A DNA stretch of 64,000 bases from Azotobacter vinelandii CA (GCF_000380335.1 NC_021149.1:3772501-3836500); one strand, 5' to 3'; shown: positions 1 to 8,132, counted from the first letter of the stretch. Notes: generated by a model from the letters alone, not told the origin. A program made the numbers and translations.

Positions 1-934
1 GCATCAACCCACCCAGCAACGTGCCAGGAGGGCGCTGTGACCGTTTTCGGCCGAACTCGTCGCGCCCCTCGTCGATCCGATCGCGTACGCGCAGCCACAG
101 CTCGTCCGGCACGATGCGCAGCTCGGGTACAGCCGTCTCTCGCCACTCGCTGCGAGGGCGATCGACCCGCTGCCTGCGCCCGGTATCCGGGTCTTTCAGC
201 CACTGCGACCGATTCCAGATGTAACGCCCGACGTACAGACAATTGTTCAGCAGGCCGGAGCCCTTCACCGGGCTACCGTAGATAGCCGATAACGTCCAAC
301 TGCTGTCCCTGGGTGACGGCACCGCCCGCTCGTTGAGTTCGTAGACGATTCCCCTGAACGCCCGCCCGCTTGCCGCCTGCTCGAAGATCCAGCGCACCCA
401 GTGAGCTTGGGCCTCGTCGATCTCGTACCTGCTGCCGCCCTCCTCCCGCATGATGCGATAGCCGTAGCATTTGCCGCCGGCGATATAGCCGCGGTCGACC
501 TGCCCGTGCATGCCGCGCTGGGTCTTGTGGCGTAAATCGTCCAGGTACAACTCGTTGATCAGCCCGCGCACCCCGCGCATGACCTTGCGCCCAGCGTGCT
601 GAGAGTCGTAACCGTCGGCCAAGCCGACGATACGGATGTCGCGATGCTCGAGCCGGCGCACGATACGCTCCTGCTCGACCTGGTCGCGAGACAGCCGATC
701 CAGCCCCTCCAGCAGCAGGACATCGAAACGCCCGGCCAGGGCATCGGCCAGAAGCGCAGCACCGCCGGGGCGCGAACCCACGGCGGTGCTGCCTGAAACG
801 GCATTGTCGGAATGAGAAAACACCACCTGCCAGCCCTCGCGCAAAGCGCGGGCCTGGCAGATGGCAACCTGGTCAGCGATCGAGGTCTCCGCCTGTTTGT
901 CGCTGCTGTAACGTGCGTAAATCGCTACTCGCAT
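1..934 (-). CDS. Large serine recombinase (prophage integrase), 3' end outside window
   Basis: The minus-strand frame stays open from the ATG at 934 to the window edge, about 311 codons. It begins MRVAIYARYSSDKQ, which carries the serine-recombinase signature R-x-S-x-x-x-Q with Ser10 as the expected nucleophile. LDRLSRDQ follows near residue 80, and a recombinase domain (GYR, then a YxGRYIWNR segment) follows after residue 150. The C-terminal zinc-ribbon/coiled-coil part is not in the window. It is the most distal gene of the leftward early operon and lies at the prophage end, as expected for an integrase. P2 itself uses a tyrosine integrase, so the integration module is not P2-like. A DNA invertase role is less likely given the length and position. 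Confidence 0.9.
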   Translation of the reverse strand, partial: MRVAIYARYSSDKQAETSIADQVAICQARALREGWQVVFSHSDNAVSGSTAVGSRPGGAALLADALAGRFDVLLLEGLDRLSRDQVEQERIVRRLEHRDIRIVGLADGYDSQHAGRKVMRGVRGLINELYLDDLRHKTQRGMHGQVDRGYIAGGKCYGYRIMREEGGSRYEIDEAQAHWVRWIFEQAASGRAFRGIVYELNERAVPSPRDSSWTLSAIYGSPVKGSGLLNNCLYVGRYIWNRSQWLKDPDTGRRQRVDRPRSEWRETAVPELRIVPDELWLRVRDRIDEGRDEFGRKRSQRPPGTLLGGLM

Positions 935-1061
935 CAAGTTGCTCAGTGATTGGATTGGATTGCCGGGCCAGCCAGTCCGCTGCCGCCTGGGCGGCAAGCA
1001 GACGAATCAGGCGCCGATGGCCCGGTGTGAGGATGGATATCGTAGGCCGTTTACCGTTCAT
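873..1061 (-). CDS. Small hypothetical protein overlapping the recombinase start
   Basis: This encodes 62 residues starting MNGKRPTISIL, rich in Arg, Ala and Gln with a helical middle segment. Its ATG overlaps the TGA of the upstream 28-residue ORF, and its 3' end overlaps the first 62 bases of the recombinase gene, so translation may be coupled through to the recombinase. A longer in-frame start at 1103 exists, but the ATGA overlap favours 1061. No function is recognised. An excision or recombination accessory role is only a positional guess. Confidence 0.5.
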   Translation of the reverse strand: MNGKRPTISILTPGHRRLIRLLAAQAAADWLARQSNPITEQLDASSDLRTLQQRQTGGDLDR

Positions 1062-1144
1062 CCGGCCGGCTCCTGCTCCATCCACTCCCGCCGCCTCCCC
1101 CACTGCCGGCGCATTTCCTCCACCAGCCGCTCGACCGTAGTCAT
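1058..1144 (-). CDS. Very short coupled ORF in the early operon
   Basis: This encodes 28 residues beginning MTTVERLVEEMRRQ, a strongly charged amphipathic helix. Both ends are ATGA overlaps: with the DUF2528 gene upstream and with the 62-residue ORF downstream. This chain of coupled stops and starts is the main reason to believe it is translated. No function is recognised. Confidence 0.4.
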   Translation of the reverse strand: MTTVERLVEEMRRQWGRRREWMEQEPAG

Positions 1145-1608
1145 GGCAGCCCTCTCTCGCTGGTGGCCACCTCCTTCAGCTCGACGTTGTCGAACCCGGG
1201 CACCTCGACATCCGCACCGACACAACGAATTCCGCACCACCCGAAGATCGTCTCGTCGGTGCCGCCCCAGCCCTCTTCCTCGTGCAGGTCGTCAGTCCAG
1301 GCGAGTTGCGTGCCGGTGTCCTTTTCACCGAAAAAAGCCCCACCCTGTTCGAACATCACGCGAATCAGCGTGGCGCCGGCCAGACGGATGACGGCCATCA
1401 CGACATCCCCGCTCTCCTCGTCCAGCCTGTAGTCATCCCCACTCCAGAACCCATTGATCTGCTGGGCGCGCTCCTCGGTCAGGATGCCGTGGTCTACCTC
1501 GAGGGTGACCGAGTAGTCCCCACCCCATTTATCCTCCACGACATATCGCTTGATGGAACCCGATGCGCTAGCCTCTGCCGCGCCACTCGATTGTTGATGG
1601 TCTTGCAT
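1141..1608 (-). CDS. DUF2528 family phage protein
   Basis: This encodes 155 residues. After a Ser/Ala-rich start of about 17 residues comes a sequence typical of DUF2528 proteins in Pseudomonas prophages: SVTLEVDHGILTEERA, an INGFW motif and a VVMAVIRLAG segment. The molecular function of the family is unknown. Translation starts at an ATG preceded by AAGGAGA. The stop overlaps the start of the next small ORF, so it belongs to the early operon ending in the recombinase. Confidence 0.75.
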   Translation of the reverse strand: MQDHQQSSGAAEASASGSIKRYVVEDKWGGDYSVTLEVDHGILTEERAQQINGFWSGDDYRLDEESGDVVMAVIRLAGATLIRVMFEQGGAFFGEKDTGTQLAWTDDLHEEEGWGGTDETIFGWCGIRCVGADVEVPGFDNVELKEVATSERGLP

Positions 1609-1630
1609 GGTCTTCTCCTTCGTAGTGGTT

Positions 1631-1660
1631 GGCGCCGAGGAGTAGCAGCTCCTCGGCGCC
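1631..1660. terminator. Perfect 12-bp hairpin inside the early operon
   Basis: GGCGCCGAGGAG at 1631-1642 and its exact reverse complement at 1649-1660 flank a 6-base loop. It lies in the 57-base gap between two leftward early genes. There is no T-run on the minus strand, so it may act as a partial terminator, an RNA-processing site or an mRNA stabiliser rather than a full stop. Confidence 0.5.
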
Positions 1661-1665
1661 GCCTT

Positions 1666-2001
1666 TCATTCCTGCTCGCCGGCCTTCTTCGCCAGGGTGA
1701 GCAGATCCCAGGTTTCAGCCGCCGGCTTGTGTTCCAGCGTCACATTCCCGTCCTGGTTGAAGTGCACGTCCAGGTCTCCGAGCCGGAACCGTTTCGGCAA
1801 CCGCTCGCCGATGTTTTCGGCCGCTGAAACCGCAGAGCGGTAGGCCTCCCCCAGGCGGTTTTTCAGCTCAGTGAACTTCTTCTGCTCACGGATCAAGTCC
1901 TGGTGCTCTTCCTCAAGGCGACACAGCGCCCGGCGGAATTCCAGCAGCGGGCGCGGCTTGGCTTCTGCCTGTTCAACAAGGTCTTGCCTGGTTTCTTGCA
2001 T
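1666..2001 (-). CDS. Hypothetical early phage protein
   Basis: This encodes 111 residues starting MQETRQDLVEQ. The first half is charged and probably coiled-coil (EEHQDLIREQKKFTELKNRLGEAY). The second half looks like a small beta-rich segment (GDLDVHFNQDGNVTLEHKP). The start is chosen at 2001 because AGGAG lies 8 bases upstream; an in-frame start at 2043 would overlap the primase gene. Its leader (AAGGAGAAAGACC-ATGCAAGA) is almost identical to that of the DUF2528 gene. No function is recognised. Confidence 0.6.
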   Translation of the reverse strand: MQETRQDLVEQAEAKPRPLLEFRRALCRLEEEHQDLIREQKKFTELKNRLGEAYRSAVSAAENIGERLPKRFRLGDLDVHFNQDGNVTLEHKPAAETWDLLTLAKKAGEQE

Positions 2002-2021
2002 GGTCTTTCTCCTTCCGGTTT

Positions 2022-4745
2022 TCACGCTTTGAACACCCAGCACTTCAGCGTGGTGGGTTTGTCGAACATCGAATTCTTCGCGGCCTGGGCGGCGCGGATA
2101 GCGCTGTAGACGGCCTTGTTCTCATGCAGCAGCTTGTGGCTGCGGCAGTCCTTCAGCAGCGGGCGCAACGTCTTGAGGTCGGCGAGGTTCTGGCGGTGCT
2201 CGCTGGCCTTCTCGGCGAACTGGTTGAGGTTGATGGCGATCAACTTGGGATCGGCGGAGTGGTTGACCTGCGGGCTCTCCCCGGTCGACTCCAGGTACTC
2301 GTAGACTTCCCAGAACTCGGCCACCAGCGGGTGATCCGAATTGATTGCGGCCTGCCGCTCCAGGGCCATGGTCATCAGTTGCTGCTGGGTGACATGCAGC
2401 ATCTCGTCGGTCAACGGGCAGACCAGGCGCAGGCAGTCGACCAGGGCCATCATCTGGCTGTGATTTTTGGCGATCCGCTCGTTGCGCAACTCTTTCATGC
2501 GCCTTAGGCTCGCCTCGTGTACCACCACACGCTGGGCGAATGTGGCCAGCACCTGTGTCTCCACGCGCATGGCCTTGAGCATGAAGTGGCTCAGTTCGCC
2601 GACCCGCATCAGGTTGAGCTTGTCCGCCGCCTCGCGGCTCTCGTCGGTCGCGACCAATTCGGGAAACCAGATTTTGCAGATCCGGGTGAGGATCGCCTCG
2701 GAGGCATTGACATCGGCGTTCTGGCTGATCGCGATAGTTCCACGAAACGGCGGCTCATAGGTTTCGTTGCCGGCCGTTTTCACGCCTTTGGTGCCCAGGG
2801 TGCCGCCGTCGAAAAACTCCTTCAGCTCGTCCCAGTCGAACGTCTTGGCATGGGCCTTGTCCGGCTCGTTGCGATCGGACTCCTTGAACACAATCGGCAT
2901 GTTGGAGACTTGCCCCATGTGTCGCTGGCGGCCGGCCTTGGTCGATTTCTGTGCATCGAACCCTTCATAATCACGGCCGAGCAGCTTCCAGAGGAACCTC
3001 AACAGGGTCGATTTCCCCGCCCCGGGTTTGCCGGTCAGCTCCAGAAAAGGGAACGAACTGTGCTGAGTGCGGATCTGCTCGGCGAACAACGAGCCGAGCC
3101 AGAACGCCATGGCAACGACGCCTCTGTGGCGAAAACAGAGCCATAGCAGAGGCATCCAGTCCTCCCGGTATGCCTTGGCATCGCGCTGGATACTGATGCG
3201 TATCGACTTCTGCAGCGTCTTCAGCCGCAGCTTGCCGAACTCGAAAAAATCCTCGTCGTTGACCTCGCTGACAACGCCATCTCGCACGGCGATGTCGCCG
3301 AACACATAGGCTTGGTACTCCTTCGAATAGCCCACGAAATCGATGGTCTGGACGGTTTTGATATTGAACAGTTGGTCCTTCATGATCCGGTCCAACTGCT
3401 GACCGCTGCCGGTGAACACGGCGCCCGGGGCCATGTGGATCAGGCGCTTCTTGAACTCGCTGGCCGCCGAGACTTGGCCGCCGGTGAAAGTGTTCTTCAC
3501 CGAACCGCCGTCATGCGGAAAGTCGATGCGTGCGTAATACCAGGCCTCGTCGGTGACCTCGTTGCGCTGGTAGTAGAGGAACTCCGGGTAGCAGTTGGCG
3601 ATTTCCACCACCGCGCCGCACTGGCGCAGCGCCTTGTCGCGGCGCTGCCGGTCGTTGAGCAGCCTATCCTCGTGCCGCTCCGACTCCTCCAGCGCCTGCA
3701 TGGCCTTGTGGAATTTCTCCAGGTCCATCTTGAACCAGTACAGGCGGTTCTCGAACCCGAAATGAAACTCCTGGCGCGGCGTCCACTCGTACATCAACAC
3801 GCCCTTCTCCTCCGCGCTCTCGGCCAGCAGCAGAGCCCCCTGGTGGCGGGCCGCCTTGATGTCCCTTTCGCGCCGCTCGGTGCGCGCCTCCTCGTCCTTC
3901 TCGAACATCCAGCGCTGATGCAAGTCGTTCCAGTCGGTCTTCCTGCCGTCGCGTTGGGGGATCTGCGCGGCCTCGCAACGGAAGCCCAGCTCGCGGGCCT
4001 TGCGGGCGTGCTTGCGGGTGTAGGTGCGGGCAGCCGGATCGTTGTCCAGGGCCCAGACCAGCGTCGGCAGCTTGTCGCCGGCGGCCTCCCGCTGCGCTTT
4101 CAGCTCGCGCAGCCGCTCCTCCGGGTAGCCGTTGCAGCTCATCACCGACACGGCGGCGATGCCGTGGTGCAGCAGGGCGATGGCATCGAAGATGCCCTCC
4201 ACCAACCACAGCTCGCCGACCTCCTGCAGGTCGACGCACGGCGGGCACCACCAGCGGCCGCGATAGCTGTAGCCGGGCTTGAAGCGCGCCTTCTGCTTGC
4301 CGAAGCGGTGCGGCTGGTCGATCAGCCGCTCCCAGTAGCCGCCGTCGCCCATGTCGAAGCGCACCGTGGCGCTGCCGGCGTTGGCCTCGCGGCTCCAGTA
4401 GTGCTCCTGGCTGAACCAACCCTCGATCAGCTCCAGGCGAAAGCCGCGGGCGAACTCCAGGTAGGCCCTGGCGCTGGCCGTCGGCTGCTGCTCGCTGGCC
4501 GGCGCGCGCTTGCTCCAGTCATCGAACAGATCGTCGAACAGGTCCTTGATGTGATACTCGGCGCCGCACCGGCTCTGCCGGCCGCAACGCAGCACCCACG
4601 GGTGTTCCGCGTGGGTGTACAGCTCCCGCTTGCCACAGGCTGGACAGGTTCCGCCGCGCATCCACTTTCGATCTCCGGAGACGGGCTTGAGGCCATACTC
4701 GGCCATCAGCCGCTGGAGTACTTGGTGATGCAAATCGTGATTCAT
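2022..4745 (-). CDS. TOPRIM primase-helicase, phage replication protein
   Basis: This encodes 907 residues. An N-terminal zinc finger (C34-x2-C37 ... C54-x5-C60) is followed by a TOPRIM primase core at about residues 178-270 (LVEGIFDA, then WALDNDP). A C-terminal helicase-like ATPase has Walker A GKPGAGKS near residue 570. This is the layout of phage/plasmid primase-helicases such as P4 alpha, so the phage probably replicates from an origin; no P2-type gpA initiator was seen. The start at 4745 is set by the zinc finger and by the stop of the upstream gene 8 bases away. The frame is open further upstream but covers other genes. It may act at the repeat cluster at 36.6-36.9 kb. Confidence 0.88.
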   Translation of the reverse strand: MNHDLHHQVLQRLMAEYGLKPVSGDRKWMRGGTCPACGKRELYTHAEHPWVLRCGRQSRCGAEYHIKDLFDDLFDDWSKRAPASEQQPTASARAYLEFARGFRLELIEGWFSQEHYWSREANAGSATVRFDMGDGGYWERLIDQPHRFGKQKARFKPGYSYRGRWWCPPCVDLQEVGELWLVEGIFDAIALLHHGIAAVSVMSCNGYPEERLRELKAQREAAGDKLPTLVWALDNDPAARTYTRKHARKARELGFRCEAAQIPQRDGRKTDWNDLHQRWMFEKDEEARTERRERDIKAARHQGALLLAESAEEKGVLMYEWTPRQEFHFGFENRLYWFKMDLEKFHKAMQALEESERHEDRLLNDRQRRDKALRQCGAVVEIANCYPEFLYYQRNEVTDEAWYYARIDFPHDGGSVKNTFTGGQVSAASEFKKRLIHMAPGAVFTGSGQQLDRIMKDQLFNIKTVQTIDFVGYSKEYQAYVFGDIAVRDGVVSEVNDEDFFEFGKLRLKTLQKSIRISIQRDAKAYREDWMPLLWLCFRHRGVVAMAFWLGSLFAEQIRTQHSSFPFLELTGKPGAGKSTLLRFLWKLLGRDYEGFDAQKSTKAGRQRHMGQVSNMPIVFKESDRNEPDKAHAKTFDWDELKEFFDGGTLGTKGVKTAGNETYEPPFRGTIAISQNADVNASEAILTRICKIWFPELVATDESREAADKLNLMRVGELSHFMLKAMRVETQVLATFAQRVVVHEASLRRMKELRNERIAKNHSQMMALVDCLRLVCPLTDEMLHVTQQQLMTMALERQAAINSDHPLVAEFWEVYEYLESTGESPQVNHSADPKLIAINLNQFAEKASEHRQNLADLKTLRPLLKDCRSHKLLHENKAVYSAIRAAQAAKNSMFDKPTTLKCWVFKA

Positions 4746-4753
4746 GGTCGGCC

Positions 4754-4987
4754 CTACTGCGCCTGATCGAGGGCAGCCCGGAGGGCGCCAAGGGCTTTCT
4801 TCTGCGCGGCGAGGCACGGGCAGTCGTGAAGGATGGCGCCGCTTCTGGCCGCATCGGGCACCAGCCGGTAACGGTCGGCGTACCAGCGCGCCTGCAGGCC
4901 CTGACGGAACTGCTCGCGCAGGTGCAACAACAGGGCCTCGGCCTGTTTCGGCTCCAGCGACAACCGAATGACAACGGCGTTTTCCAT
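4754..4987 (-). CDS. Hypothetical early phage protein
   Basis: This encodes 77 residues starting MENAVVIRLSLEPKQAEALL. Its mixed helical sequence contains a Tyr-rich middle (RWYADRYRLVP) and a Cys pair (HDCPCLA). GGAAGAG precedes the chosen ATG; a longer frame to 5050 lacks better support. It sits directly upstream of the primase-helicase with 8 bases between them. No family is recognised. Confidence 0.55.
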   Translation of the reverse strand: MENAVVIRLSLEPKQAEALLLHLREQFRQGLQARWYADRYRLVPDAARSGAILHDCPCLAAQKKALGALRAALDQAQ

Positions 4988-5067
4988 GGATCTCTTCCAA
5001 ATTTCGGGCGCACGTTTCCCGCCCCGCTGATCGAGGGGCTGGGGATTCATCAGGGGTCAGGTGGGTA

Positions 5068-5421
5068 TCAGCGCGGCGCGGCGTCCGGCTGGAACTGCAG
5101 GCGCCGCGGCAACCGCCGCTGCGGAACGAAAGCGCTTTCGCCGGTGAGCGAGTACGCCAGACAAGCTCGCTCGGCATGGCTGCCCACCCGGGCGACGATG
5201 ATCCGCCCCGGCCGCTCGGCGAGCTGGGTCATGGCCAGGTGCACGATGCGGCTGGCCATGAACAGCGGAACATCCAGGCGATTCACCAGGTGATCGCAGG
5301 TGCGCTCGTACAGGATCTGGTCGTCGCCCAGGTGTTCGGCCTGATGCTGGCGCAGGAACGCCAGCGCGCAGGCCTGCATGCGTTCCCGGTAATCCCGGGG
5401 GAGAAAGGCTGTACTGTTCAT
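5068..5421 (-). CDS. Hypothetical early phage protein
   Basis: This encodes 117 residues beginning MNSTAFLPRDYRERMQA. It is largely alpha-helical, with a basic, low-complexity C-terminus (PQRRLPRRLQFQ). Its ATG overlaps the TGA of the upstream Ogr-like gene, so the two are translationally coupled. No function is recognised; it resembles anonymous proteins beside Ogr in Pseudomonas prophages. Confidence 0.6.
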   Translation of the reverse strand: MNSTAFLPRDYRERMQACALAFLRQHQAEHLGDDQILYERTCDHLVNRLDVPLFMASRIVHLAMTQLAERPGRIIVARVGSHAERACLAYSLTGESAFVPQRRLPRRLQFQPDAAPR

Positions 5422-5759
5422 TGCTCTTCACTCTCCAATTGGTCGACCAGGTCGATCTGTCTGCTCTCGCAGCCCTTGACGTGATGGCGCCACAGGCGCA
5501 GGCGTTCTTCCTCCGGCACGACTGGCAGGTCGAGCCCGTGTTTTGGAAGCCCTGACGGACTGACAAACGCGACCCAGGTAAAGAAGCCCTTTATCTGGGC
5601 TCCGCAGCCAGCGGCCTGGCATGAGCCCACGTACTCAGTTGTAACCAGCGTGATGCGGGCCGAGTTACGGATCTTCACCGGAGACCCGCACACGGGGCAC
5701 TCCTTGATGTACCCACCTCCCGAATTCGGGATGCGGCCATTTGCGTTCGGCTTGCGCAT
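5418..5759 (-). CDS. ogr: Ogr/Delta-type zinc-finger late-gene activator
   Basis: This encodes 113 residues. ECPVCGSPVKIRNS begins a single zinc finger that ends at CQAAGCG, giving the C-x2-C ... C-x4-C pattern of P2 Ogr and P4 Delta. In P2 this protein binds upstream of the late promoters and recruits RNA polymerase. Its likely targets here are the palindromes at 19724, 25327 and 31621. At 113 residues it is longer than P2 Ogr (72) and carries extra acidic and basic C-terminal sequence. The start at 5759 excludes an upstream extension that lies in the antirepressor gene. Placement inside the early operon differs from P2, where ogr follows D. Confidence 0.85.
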   Translation of the reverse strand: MRKPNANGRIPNSGGGYIKECPVCGSPVKIRNSARITLVTTEYVGSCQAAGCGAQIKGFFTWVAFVSPSGLPKHGLDLPVVPEEERLRLWRHHVKGCESRQIDLVDQLESEEQ

Positions 5760-5769
5760 GTCAGTCCTT

Positions 5770-6318
5770 TCAGCCCTGCGCCGGGAACAGGTCACCGTTT
5801 TCAGGCTTGCTGCGCCCCACGCTTTCGAGCGAAGGCGCTGGAATGGCCAGTAGATGGCAGTGCTGGCAGAGCTGTGCATAGAGGGTCTGGCGGATGGCCG
5901 GGGAAGTTTCCGCCTTGAGCAGCGCGAGCAGCCTGGGCACCTGCCGGTGGATGGCGAGCTGCTGGCCGACGCTGAGGTAAGTCGCCCCCCGGCTCTCGCG
6001 CGCCTCGCGCTCCATGGCGATGAAGTAGCGGCGGATCTGCCGGCCCTTCTCGTTGTTCTCGACCATGGCCAGTTCCTTGGCCATGTCGAGAGTGAGGTGG
6101 TAGTCCTGAGAAGGCCTACCGCCAGCACTTTTACTCAAGACTGAGTAAAAGTCTTCGCCTTCTATAAAGCCATATTGCTCGATTCGGCGACCGATCCAGT
6201 CGTTAAAGCGAGTTTGCACTTCGAGGAATGCATGCAGCTCTTGGGCATCACACAGTTGCTGATTGCGGCCGTCAAGTTCGCCGTTGAAGACGGGAATGAG
6301 TTGCTGCGTCATGGTCAT
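5770..6318 (-). CDS. AntA/AntB-type phage antirepressor
   Basis: This encodes 182 residues. The N-terminal 90 residues have the AntA/AntB pattern: LCDAQELHAFLEVQTRFNDWI, then YGFIEGEDFY and a DYHLTLDMAKELAMVE helix-turn region, then GRQIRRYF. The C-terminal part is a helical extension. AntA/AntB proteins oppose phage repressors, so this gene may help switch the prophage to lytic growth. It overlaps the upstream 72-residue gene by 4 bases and precedes the Ogr-like gene by 10. Confidence 0.82.
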   Translation of the reverse strand: MTMTQQLIPVFNGELDGRNQQLCDAQELHAFLEVQTRFNDWIGRRIEQYGFIEGEDFYSVLSKSAGGRPSQDYHLTLDMAKELAMVENNEKGRQIRRYFIAMEREARESRGATYLSVGQQLAIHRQVPRLLALLKAETSPAIRQTLYAQLCQHCHLLAIPAPSLESVGRSKPENGDLFPAQG

Positions 6319-6533
6319 TCCCCCGCCGCAGTGGTTTTAACAAACAAACGGCCGGCCCTGGCTGAGTGCTCGGCCCTCTCGAACAGGGCCGCAAGGGAGC
6401 TGTAGTCTTGGCTCTTGCGCGCCCGCTTCACGGCATGTTTGAGATCGATCAGGTCATGCTTCAGGTTCAGCACATGCTGGAAAGCCTGTAAGTGCCTGTC
6501 TTCATGGGGCTGGGCGTGCTTATCAACCGACAT
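6315..6533 (-). CDS. Small hypothetical protein before the antirepressor
   Basis: This encodes 72 residues starting MSVDKHAQPHEDRHLQAFQHV. It is helical and basic with many His and Lys residues. Its stop overlaps the antirepressor start, supporting translation in the same operon. No family is recognised. Confidence 0.5.
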   Translation of the reverse strand: MSVDKHAQPHEDRHLQAFQHVLNLKHDLIDLKHAVKRARKSQDYSSLAALFERAEHSARAGRLFVKTTAAGE

Positions 6534-6555
6534 GGAATACCTCGGAGCGTGATGA

Positions 6556-6819
6556 ATGGCGATTTACCGAAAAGGGCTCATTGGCAAGCGCCTGAACGAG
6601 CTGGAAACCTTCTACTTGGGGTTGCGGGAAGCGCTGCAGGGGCGAGAGCCCGATGCGTTCTTCGCTAAGGCCTACGGCGAAACCGAAGAGGACTTCGTGA
6701 GGGACCACACCGACATCGATCTCAACGACGTGCTGGTGCGCCTCGAACACTTCAAAGCGGAAATCACCGCCATCAAGTTGCTGAAAGGGGCGCACGTGAA
6801 GCCCAAGCGGCAGTGGTAG
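6556..6819 (+). CDS. Small hypothetical protein on the opposite strand within the early region
   Basis: This encodes 87 residues starting MAIYRKGLIGKRLNELETF, helical and charged, ending with a basic tail (KPKRQW). GGAG sits 8 bases before the ATG. It fills the gap between two leftward early genes and points against them. The reverse-strand ORF over the same bases has a less protein-like composition, so this strand is preferred. No function is recognised; a lysogeny-expressed role is possible from the orientation only. Confidence 0.55.
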   Translation: MAIYRKGLIGKRLNELETFYLGLREALQGREPDAFFAKAYGETEEDFVRDHTDIDLNDVLVRLEHFKAEITAIKLLKGAHVKPKRQW

Positions 6820-6821
6820 CG

Positions 6822-7292
6822 TCATCGCCTAACCTCGCTGTGCAGAACGATCACCGCATGCACCTCGGCATGCCGGGCAGCGATGTGCTTGCGATGGGCG
6901 GCCAGGATGGTTTCCACCTCCCGCTCGTCGATCACCCCATCCTCCAGCGCCTCGGCGATGATCTGGTCCACCCGGCCACGCTTGACGGCGGTCTTCACCG
7001 AGCGGCTGTAGAGGTCCAGGTTGTCCAACTCGCTCGGGTCGGCGATCGGCACGAACACGCCGCCGTACATGGCGGCCATGTAGTCCGGCAGATAGGTGGT
7101 GCCGCTTTCCGCTTCCAGCAGGTGCAGTTGCTCGTCGCTGAGCGGACGGCTGCCCTTGCTCTCGTACAAGTGGTTGTCGAACTTCTTCAGCGGCATGCCC
7201 AGCCGCGCAGCGGCGCATTCGCGTCCACCCGGGTAGCCGCAGACGATGGCGCTGGCCACCTGCCGCCTCGTTTCCAATAGCGTGCGTTTCAA
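6822..7292 (-). CDS. YmfL-family putative regulatory protein
   Basis: This encodes 156 residues. ETRRQVASAIVCGYPGGRECAAARLGMPLKKFDNHLYES matches the start of YmfL/CII-like phage regulators: a helix-turn-helix with the LGMPLKKFDNHLYE signature. LSDEQLHLLEAESGTTYLPDY follows. In lambdoid prophages such proteins sit between Cro and the replication genes, as here. Probable role: control of early transcription or of the lysis-lysogeny decision. Confidence 0.78.
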   Translation of the reverse strand: MKRTLLETRRQVASAIVCGYPGGRECAAARLGMPLKKFDNHLYESKGSRPLSDEQLHLLEAESGTTYLPDYMAAMYGGVFVPIADPSELDNLDLYSRSVKTAVKRGRVDQIIAEALEDGVIDEREVETILAAHRKHIAARHAEVHAVIVLHSEVRR

Positions 7293-7321
7293 TTTCTGGT
7301 TCTCTCGTTCCCGATGGGCAC

Positions 7322-7585
7322 TTACCGTTGCGGCGTTGTCGAAGGGGCTGGCCGCCGATCGTCTTCCGCCTCGCCAAGGATTCCGGGAATCACCTCGCCC
7401 CCGATCTCCAGCGAAAGCTCGCGCAGGATGCGAAAGGTCAGCCGGCCACGCGGCAGACTTTCGCTCTCGGCCCAGCGTTCCACCGCCTGGGTAACAGTGC
7501 GCGGCTCATAGCCGTGGCTCAGGGCGAACTGACGGAAGTTGCTGCCACGCTCGATCAGGCGTGCATGGATCTGGCGTTTGTTCAT
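7322..7585 (-). CDS. Cro/BcepMu gp16-like DNA-binding protein
   Basis: This encodes 87 residues. NKRQIHARLIERGSNFRQFALSHGYEPRTVTQAVERW is a compact helix-turn-helix typical of the BcepMu gp16 family of phage proteins. It is the first gene of the leftward early operon, divergent from the HTH repressor with about 90 bases between, so it takes the position of a Cro/Cox switch protein. The downstream tail is Pro- and acid-rich and probably disordered. Confidence 0.75.
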   Translation of the reverse strand: MNKRQIHARLIERGSNFRQFALSHGYEPRTVTQAVERWAESESLPRGRLTFRILRELSLEIGGEVIPGILGEAEDDRRPAPSTTPQR

Positions 7586-7624
7586 GGCCTGACTGTACCC
7601 ATGTGGATAAAATGTACCTAAGCA

Positions 7625-7658
7625 GGTGCAATACTAGACACCAAATCGAGTATGTCAA
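7625..7658 (-). promoter_or_regulatory. Early leftward promoter with overlapping operator
   Basis: On the minus strand TTGACA (7658-7653) and TAGTAT (7636-7631) are 16 bases apart, a good sigma-70 promoter for the early operon. A dyad with GGTG/CACC arms at 7625-7642 covers the -10 box. A second GGTG lies at 7661. The site sits between the two switch genes, so repressor or Cro-like binding there is likely. Confidence 0.6.
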
Positions 7659-7674
7659 TAGGTGGCACACAAAA

Positions 7675-8097
7675 ATGAGTGCAAGCAAGCGTCTGCGTGC
7701 AGTTCTTGATCTGCGTGGTCTAAGCATCAAGGATGCTGCTGAACTCTGCGAGATTCCTTACAGAACGCTACAGAATTATCTGTTGGATGAGCGAGATCCG
7801 AATGCGAAGTCGCTTGTGGCAATAGGCACTAAATTGGGTATATCCATCGACTGGCTTCTGACGGGAGACGGACCTATGCAGCGTGGAGAGGAGGTTTCGA
7901 CACCTACGCAACAGGCTTCTATTTCCTCTGAGATCAGCCCACGCGAGCAAGCCATCCTTGAGCTGTTCCGCGCCCTGGACGAGGACGCCCAGCGAGAGAT
8001 ACAGGACGCTGCTGCGGAAAAAAAACGGCTGAGGGACCTCGAGCAGCGCTTCGAGGAGCTAGCTGCGGCTTTTGCTGACATCAAAAGGCCGGCATAA
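7675..8097 (+). CDS. HTH repressor, CI-like without peptidase domain
   Basis: This encodes 140 residues from MSASKRLRAV. The N-terminal HTH spans about residues 3-60 (LSIKDAAELCEIPYRTLQNYLLDERDPNAKSL, then LGISIDWLLTGDGP). The remainder is acidic and coiled-coil (ERRF/EEKKRLRDLEQRFEELAAAF type). There is no LexA-like Ser/Lys peptidase domain, so RecA cleavage is not expected; the antirepressor or ImmA/IrrE peptidase could replace it. The start at 7675 is chosen because the frame upstream crosses the promoter region. It has no clear Shine-Dalgarno and may be leaderless. Confidence 0.78.
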   Translation: MSASKRLRAVLDLRGLSIKDAAELCEIPYRTLQNYLLDERDPNAKSLVAIGTKLGISIDWLLTGDGPMQRGEEVSTPTQQASISSEISPREQAILELFRALDEDAQREIQDAAAEKKRLRDLEQRFEELAAAFADIKRPA

Positions 8098-8132
8098 TCT
8101 GTTCCTATTGAGAACTTATCGGGCAGACATGG

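Noticed and set aside
3312-4766. 484-codon plus-strand ORF
   Set aside because: Antisense shadow of the primase-helicase; Leu/Ala/Val-biased composition typical of reverse frames of GC-rich genes.
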